Source: Bifidobacterium vansinderenii (GTDB lineage: Bacteria > Actinomycetota > Actinomycetes > Actinomycetales > Bifidobacteriaceae). From it: a DNA stretch of 64,000 bases. The notes under the pieces were generated by a model, which ran no database searches, was not told the DNA's origin, and saw only the letters and a program-made list of their open reading frames with translations. Made by a program: the position numbers and the translations under genes. Positions 59,679 to 64,000 of this stretch are shown here, in pieces (position 1 is the stretch's first letter; every line of letters begins with the position of its first letter). The DNA is taken from contig NZ_NEWD01000041.1 in NCBI RefSeq assembly GCF_002234915.1, forward strand, positions 21-64,020. The letters run 5' to 3'.

Positions 59679-60329
59679 TCACCGGAAGTCTTCGACTCCA
59701 TAAAAGGACATCTGCTCATCGCCCCACCATGCAAGGAATTGTTCAGCGGTCTCGCCGTTATGTCCGTCGTGGTTGAACGCCCCGTCGATAGACGCCATAC
59801 GTCCGCGCGTTTCCTCGGCTAGGGCCGCGGCGACAAGTCCATAGCCAATGGAGGAGACGGCGGGGCTGCCGATATTCCGATACTCGTACCATGAATGATC
59901 CTGTGCGTTGATCAATCGCAATTCATCTGAAGTCAATGGCACATCGAATTCGTCGGCCTCTAATGGAATTATCTTGCCCAGCATGGATGCCGGGTAGCCG
60001 TGCTCTCCATTGGTTCGTTCATAGTCGTCGACCCAGGATTGGTCAACTCGGTCGCGAACCCACGTTGACGGCCATGAACTCGACTGCCACTGACCGTTGA
60101 CCACATACGCAAAGCCAAGATCCATTTCGACTTTCCATCGTGTGGTCGGATCCACATACCGCACTTCCTTATCGGACGGTTTGCGTGGGTAGAATGCTCG
60201 TATCTCTAAGGTGCTATCGATGCTATACCGGTTGAGCAGCTGCTGATAGAGGATCTGAGTGCGCCGTCTTGTTTCTTCGACAAGCGGCATGTAATCCGTC
60301 GTCGGATATACGTCGATCGTAGTGGACAT
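59679..60329 (-). CDS. protein of unknown function in a lower-GC island
   Basis: 216 residues. The ATG at 60329 is preceded by TGAGGA; a longer in-frame extension to 60530 lacks support. The sequence is soluble, Trp/Tyr/Asp-rich and acidic (WVRDRVDQSWVDDYERTNGEHGYPASML, ADEFDVPLTSDELRLINAQDHSWYEYR), with no signal or membrane segment and no motif I recognise. GC content is about 50-52%, well below the core genes. The neighbour on the same strand is also unrecognised. A role in a mobile or defence context is possible but unproven. Confidence 0.6.
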   Translation of the reverse strand: MSTTIDVYPTTDYMPLVEETRRRTQILYQQLLNRYSIDSTLEIRAFYPRKPSDKEVRYVDPTTRWKVEMDLGFAYVVNGQWQSSSWPSTWVRDRVDQSWVDDYERTNGEHGYPASMLGKIIPLEADEFDVPLTSDELRLINAQDHSWYEYRNIGSPAVSSIGYGLVAAALAEETRGRMASIDGAFNHDGHNGETAEQFLAWWGDEQMSFYGVEDFR

Positions 60330-60505
60330 GTCCTCATGGTACCTGCTTATTGAAATTCCAAGGGGACGGTCATTCGACTGCAGTGCCTGAACGCTCGCAA
60401 AACTGCGATCAATTTCCCGTCTTATTGAACATATGGCTGAAGAGCATGGCAGCCGTTCTCTGTCCAGAGCGGTTCCAGTGGGCACGGCGCATCGCATCAG
60501 GACGT

Positions 60506-61774
60506 TCACCGTTCTTTCCAACGGATCCATTCGTCGTAGCTCATCTCCGGAATGCCTTCCGTGGGCAGCGGAATGTGGCGGAAGGGGTTGGAATCACGGA
60601 GATAGGTCTCGGCCCATGACAGATAATCCGCGAGCCTGCCGGCATCGGGCGCATCGACAATCCTGTCCGCGAGCGCCCTGCGCAGCAATGCCACTGTCTC
60701 CTCGAACTCCTTGTGCCGCACGATGTCGGCGCGAAGGCGGTCAAGCGTATCCATCCATTGCCTGTATTGAGCCGCCCTCCGGCGCAGTTCCTCCAATCGA
60801 CGTGCGCGTTCCTTGCGTTCGATCTCTTCCTGCTTCCGTTGCTCGGCGCGTTCCCGGGCCCTGTCGGACACAAACTGGATCTTGTTAAGTACGTTTCCCA
60901 ACTTGCGCTCCAGCTTTATGGTTGACGTGTCCTCGAATGTGAAACGCTCATAGGAATTTTCCCGGATTTCGATTCTCATGATTTCCGTAGGAATGTAATC
61001 ATAGGTGGGATAAGAACGCCAATGTGCCCGTTCGCTTTGCTCACGTTCTTCCTTACTGGGAACATGGTTTACACGTTTCGTTCTCATGCTTACGCAGACA
61101 GTGACAGGCGAGTCTCCCGCGTCGATCATGAAAAGATCGGGGCCGGGGAAGATGCTCCGGCGGCGGCCCGTCCATGGATCCGTTTCGTATGTTGACGGAT
61201 TGGCGGTCACCGTCCATCCTCGGCGAAGCGATTCCTCGACTAGGGCGTGCAATATGAGCAATGCGCGTTGGCACTGTTCGGGTGGGACGCTCAGTCTCTT
61301 CCTATGGTTCATCAGTTCCCGTATGGCCGGGTGTGGGCGTCGTATCTGGGAAGGTATCGGTAAGATCTGCATAGTGTTGCGGACTTTCGTGCCATGTTGG
61401 AGCGGCACACCGCTGTCTCGGGATGATACCGTTTTCTCTGGTGCTGTCATGGACGTTGCCTCGGAACGTTCTGGTGAAGCACCCTCCATGTGACGTTTCA
61501 CTGCAGGACGTCTTCGGCTTTCGACATCGGGGGTTGCCGGGAGCTCGCCCGGGTAACGTCTATGCTCGATGTAATATTTCCCTGCCTCGGTGATAGAGGC
61601 CTTCCAGCTTTTGCCGTGCCCGGAGGATTCGATCAGACCGCGATTGCGCAGAGCCACGGCCGAAGAGAAGTGCCGAGAATCATCACGTTGATATACGTCA
61701 TCCGGGCATCCTTCGCCGATCCATCGCAACACTGCCAATTGTGCATCGTTGAGTGGCGTTCTGCTTGGTCCCAT
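60506..61774 (-). CDS. winged-helix and coiled-coil protein of unknown function
   Basis: 422 residues from the ATG at 61774 (MGPSRTPLND). The first ~75 residues look like a winged helix (LNDAQLAVLRWIGEGCPDDVY, SSAVALRNRGLIESSGHGKSWKASITEAGKYYI). A Pro/Ser/Arg linker, a mixed central domain (~140-290; RALLILHALVEESLRRGWTVTANPS, LFMIDAGDSPVTV) and a long charged coiled coil (~290-375; RARERAEQRKQEEIERKERARRLEELRRR) follow. I do not recognise the family. The DNA-binding start plus coiled coil suggests a regulator or a defence-associated protein. GC content is slightly lowered. Confidence 0.62.
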   Translation of the reverse strand: MGPSRTPLNDAQLAVLRWIGEGCPDDVYQRDDSRHFSSAVALRNRGLIESSGHGKSWKASITEAGKYYIEHRRYPGELPATPDVESRRRPAVKRHMEGASPERSEATSMTAPEKTVSSRDSGVPLQHGTKVRNTMQILPIPSQIRRPHPAIRELMNHRKRLSVPPEQCQRALLILHALVEESLRRGWTVTANPSTYETDPWTGRRRSIFPGPDLFMIDAGDSPVTVCVSMRTKRVNHVPSKEEREQSERAHWRSYPTYDYIPTEIMRIEIRENSYERFTFEDTSTIKLERKLGNVLNKIQFVSDRARERAEQRKQEEIERKERARRLEELRRRAAQYRQWMDTLDRLRADIVRHKEFEETVALLRRALADRIVDAPDAGRLADYLSWAETYLRDSNPFRHIPLPTEGIPEMSYDEWIRWKER

Positions 61775-62117
61775 ACCATCATTATGAAAGTTGCCTCGAA
61801 CATTGGCGACCGACACGTACCTGACGTTGTGCTCTCTAATGACGAGCGAGGCGGTAAGGCCAAGGGCGTATCCAGATGATATTGTTCCGGATTCACGAGT
61901 CCGTTGTGAAACACGACTATCAACCCGGTGAGTAGATTCGAGCGGTAAAGAGTGATCATGTGGTTTCTGTCGGTGTTTACGGTTCCGTTCCTGTTCTCGT
62001 TGACGTTGTGGCTGGTGACGTCCGTGGCGTTGACAGTTCCGGTGTTGGTGATGCTGTATAACGCATTACTGTTATTCATAACAAACTTCCTCATAAATTG
62101 GGAACGGAGTGATGCTT
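61775..62117. other. intergenic region with AT-rich sequence and ambiguous small frames
   Basis: 343 bp of lower GC. On the plus strand a frame from 61958 encodes a hydrophobic stretch that turns Arg-rich after ~45 residues, typical of a chance read-through. On the minus strand a frame starting at about 62079, with AGGAAG upstream, encodes an Asn/Thr-rich stretch (SITNTGTVNATDV) but overlaps the preceding gene. Neither is convincing enough to call. Confidence 0.4.
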
Positions 62118-62261
62118 ATGGACGGTATGGCTACCGAACTCGTACAGCAATACCTGTCGCATCGGTTCGGCTTGGACTCCGAGGACGCGCAGCGACGGAA
62201 CTTCTCCAAAGACGAGTGGCGCATGATCCGAATGTTGCTGGAGCAGCTGATTGGCATGTAG
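62118..62261 (+). CDS. small protein of unknown function (47 aa)
   Basis: ATG at 62118, TAG at 62259-62261; GGAG lies 9 nt upstream, and an ATG at 62112 is an alternative. It encodes a soluble, helical peptide rich in Leu/Arg/Glu/Met (TELVQQYLSHRFGLDSEDAQ, WRMIRMLLEQLIG). GC content and codon use match genuine genes. It sits just before the PhzF gene. No homologue is recognised. Confidence 0.45.
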   Translation: MDGMATELVQQYLSHRFGLDSEDAQRRNFSKDEWRMIRMLLEQLIGM

Positions 62262-62350
62262 AGGTAAGGTGATTCCCAGTGGAATGCTGGTTCCGCATCG
62301 TTGGCATGTGATGGCTGCCAGGGCTGATTCTAGGGGCGGTAAGGAGCGGT

Positions 62351-63160
62351 ATGGGAATACGGCAATACGTGGTGGACGCTTTCACGGACAGGGTGTTCAA
62401 GGGTAATCCGGCGGCGGTATGTCTGCCGGAATCATGGCCGTCGGACGAACTGATGACGAACATCGCAATGGAGAACCGGTTCTCCGAGACCGCGTTCGTC
62501 GTTCGCGAGCCGGAGGGGTGGCGGCTGCGTTGGTTCACGCCGGGAGGTGAGATCGACCTGTGCGGACATGCGACGCTGGCCTCCGCATATGTGATGCTGC
62601 ATTTCGTTGAGCCGGACGTGAACGAGGTGAGTTTCCGGACATTAAGCGGTGTACTGATCGTGACTCGGAAACGTGAGAATAAGCACGGTGGCGAGATCTT
62701 TACCATGGATTTCCCCGCATACGATCTCAAGCCCACGCCCGTCACCGACATGATGGAACAGGCTCTTGGTGCTCGCCCCGTTGAAGCATGGCTTGGGCGA
62801 GATCTGCTGTGCGTGATGCAGGACGAGCAAAGCGTGCGTGCACTCAAACCCGACATGATGACGCTCAAGGAGCTGCCCGGACTATTGGCCAACGTTACGG
62901 CCGCCGGTGATCCGGAGTCGGGATTCGACTGCGTCTCCCGCTCGTTTGCTCCGAAATGCGGCATCGCGGAGGATCCGGTCTGCGGTTCCGGCCACTGCCA
63001 CATCCTGCCCTATTGGAGCGACCGCCTCGGTCGGACCGATCTGGTGGCCTATCAGGCATCCGCGCGTGGCGGCGTCATCCATGCGACGGTCGGTAACGGA
63101 CGCGTCGGCCTCGGCGGCAGTGCGACGCTGTTCTCCGTCGGAGAGATCCTGCCCGAGTGA
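62351..63160 (+). CDS. PhzF-family epimerase/isomerase
   Basis: 269 residues; AAGGAG lies before the ATG. The diaminopimelate-epimerase-like two-domain fold has VDAFTDRVFKGNPAAVCL, the catalytic Glu46 in AMENRFSETAFV, LRWFTPGGEIDLCGHATLASAYV and the C-terminal GIAEDPVCGSGHCHILPYW. The name comes from phenazine synthesis, but most family members are isomerases of unknown substrate and no other phz gene is here. The gene is monocistronic and normal in GC. Confidence 0.92.
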   Translation: MGIRQYVVDAFTDRVFKGNPAAVCLPESWPSDELMTNIAMENRFSETAFVVREPEGWRLRWFTPGGEIDLCGHATLASAYVMLHFVEPDVNEVSFRTLSGVLIVTRKRENKHGGEIFTMDFPAYDLKPTPVTDMMEQALGARPVEAWLGRDLLCVMQDEQSVRALKPDMMTLKELPGLLANVTAAGDPESGFDCVSRSFAPKCGIAEDPVCGSGHCHILPYWSDRLGRTDLVAYQASARGGVIHATVGNGRVGLGGSATLFSVGEILPE

Positions 63161-63313
63161 TCACGTGCCGTTCCCGCGATGTTGCCGTCGGTTGCGCATG
63201 TGGCGCGTCGATCTTAGGAGAGATTCCCTCTCTGTCGCGCCCGTAGTTGTTGACTAAACGGATGGGAACAGCGCACCGCGGATACGAAAGCCTCGAATCA
63301 TGAGGAATCGGGA

Positions 63314-64000
63314 TTAAGGACGTCTTGCGCGTAATGCTGTCACCCGTGATTGACTACGTATCCAGTCGGCGGCCTTCGGGTCGATGGCACGGGCAATCCA
63401 GCCGAGATTGGCGCACTGCCCATCCAGGTAGCGCTGTTCGTCGGCAAGGTTGCCAAGCACGATGTGCTCCTGATGCGACAGACGGTTACGCAGATCGCGC
63501 ATCGTCTTGACATGGCTCTCAAACATGGCGCGTCTACGAGATGGATAGTTTGGCATGCCGCCATTCGCCGGGTCTCGAAGTGCCCTCCACACGGTCTGCT
63601 CCAGTCTGGACGAGAGCAGGAAGCACCATGATCCGAGTGACATGTCAGCGATTACGCGACCCGGTGTGACCGGTTTGCCCGAATACCGTATCTGACGTTC
63701 GATCTCGTCAATCGAGTTCTCGAACCGTCTCGTCCTCGACGAGTTGAATCGAAACCTCGCATCATCTCGGTACCAGTCGTCGTGTCCGCATGCGTTGGCG
63801 AGACGAACGGACATGAAGTTGCGCAGTAGCACCTCCACATGTGCGATGTCTTCAAGCAGAGCCTTGGAGATGCGCCCGTTCCACACGTACAAGTCGACCA
63901 CGTCGCATCCGGTGGCCTGTGCGGAACGTACATAGGTGGCCATGCGCTCGACAGAGAACCATCGTTCGAGGTCGGCAAGTGTAACGGATTGACTTTCGGG
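63314..64000 (-). CDS. Abi-family (HEPN-type) protein, start beyond the window edge
   Basis: The frame is open from base 64000 to its stop at 63314-63316, giving at least 228 residues and a missing N-terminus; an internal ATG at 63943 is not the likely start because LADLERWFSVERMATYVRSA upstream matches the family. The N-terminal part reads WNGRISKALLEDIAHVEVLLRNFMSVRLA, then WYRDDARFRFN, and a C-terminal MRDLRNRLSHQEHI holds the RX4H HEPN ribonuclease-type motif. Abi_2-like proteins act in abortive phage infection or as toxins; the function here is inferred. No partner is visible within the window. Confidence 0.75.
   Translation of the reverse strand, partial: PESQSVTLADLERWFSVERMATYVRSAQATGCDVVDLYVWNGRISKALLEDIAHVEVLLRNFMSVRLANACGHDDWYRDDARFRFNSSRTRRFENSIDEIERQIRYSGKPVTPGRVIADMSLGSWCFLLSSRLEQTVWRALRDPANGGMPNYPSRRRAMFESHVKTMRDLRNRLSHQEHIVLGNLADEQRYLDGQCANLGWIARAIDPKAADWIRSQSRVTALRARRP

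Noticed and set aside
61633-62094. Minus-strand 153-aa frame starting with an Asn/Thr-rich stretch
   Set aside because: Reasonable RBS near 62079, but it overlaps the upstream same-strand gene out of frame and becomes uninformative; kept only as a note in the gap entry.

Overview
The window is about 64 kb of chromosome from a high-GC Gram-positive bacterium, almost certainly a Bifidobacterium. The evidence is two WhiB proteins, a CarD-type RNA polymerase regulator, a split PdtaS/PdtaR (HisKA_2 kinase / ANTAR regulator) pair, LytR-CpsA-Psr proteins, DUF501, and actinobacterial gene order (eno-divIC-DUF501-ppx; pyk-tRNA-pdtaR-polA; whiB-GT2-DUF5719). The species cannot be fixed from the sequence alone. 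Most of the window is conserved core chromosome; I see no insertion sequence, prophage or CRISPR array.

Layout. 1-2.5 kb: the end of a class IV aminotransferase gene, then a MarR regulator co-transcribed with a DHA2 drug-efflux pump. 2.7-8.5 kb: enolase, DivIC/FtsB, DUF501, Ppx, tRNA-Leu(TAA), a small membrane protein, FKBP and GreA. 8.5-16.5 kb: a HlyIII-type protein, the sensor kinase PdtaS, WhiB1, an EccC/FtsK-like tandem ATPase and two LCP cell-wall ligases. 16.7-21.8 kb: WhiB2, a giant membrane glycosyltransferase and a DUF5719 protein, probably a cell-envelope unit. 22-26 kb: a metallopeptidase-like protein, a HAD phosphatase, ComF and a two-component system. 26.2-34 kb: glycogen branching enzyme, CarD, IspF, a metal (Zn or Mn) ABC transporter flanking FolD, and its binding lipoprotein. 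34-46 kb: RpsA, CoaE, UvrB, TerC, pyruvate kinase, an odd tRNA with a Leu(CAA) anticodon, PdtaR, PolA and a Nif3-like protein. 46-51 kb: aspartase with a divergent LysR regulator, a PfpI-like protein, an LDH-like dehydrogenase and a DUF1304 protein.

The last 13 kb looks more accessory. A four-gene export-type operon (lipoprotein, peptidoglycan-binding adaptor, ATPase, MacB-like permease) diverges from a two-component system whose kinase changes abruptly in base composition. It is followed by a GNAT acetyltransferase, a TetR/DHA2 efflux pair with two clear operator copies, a lower-GC stretch with two unrecognised proteins, a PhzF protein, and a truncated Abi/HEPN-type protein at the right edge.

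Two themes recur. First, at least six genes without a Shine-Dalgarno have a TANNNT -10 element 6-8 nt before the ATG, which suggests leaderless transcripts. Second, several intergenic regions carry well-formed operators next to the regulator or pathway they probably serve: TetR, MarR, LysR T-N11-A, Fur-family 7-1-7 and a LacI-type site before pyk.
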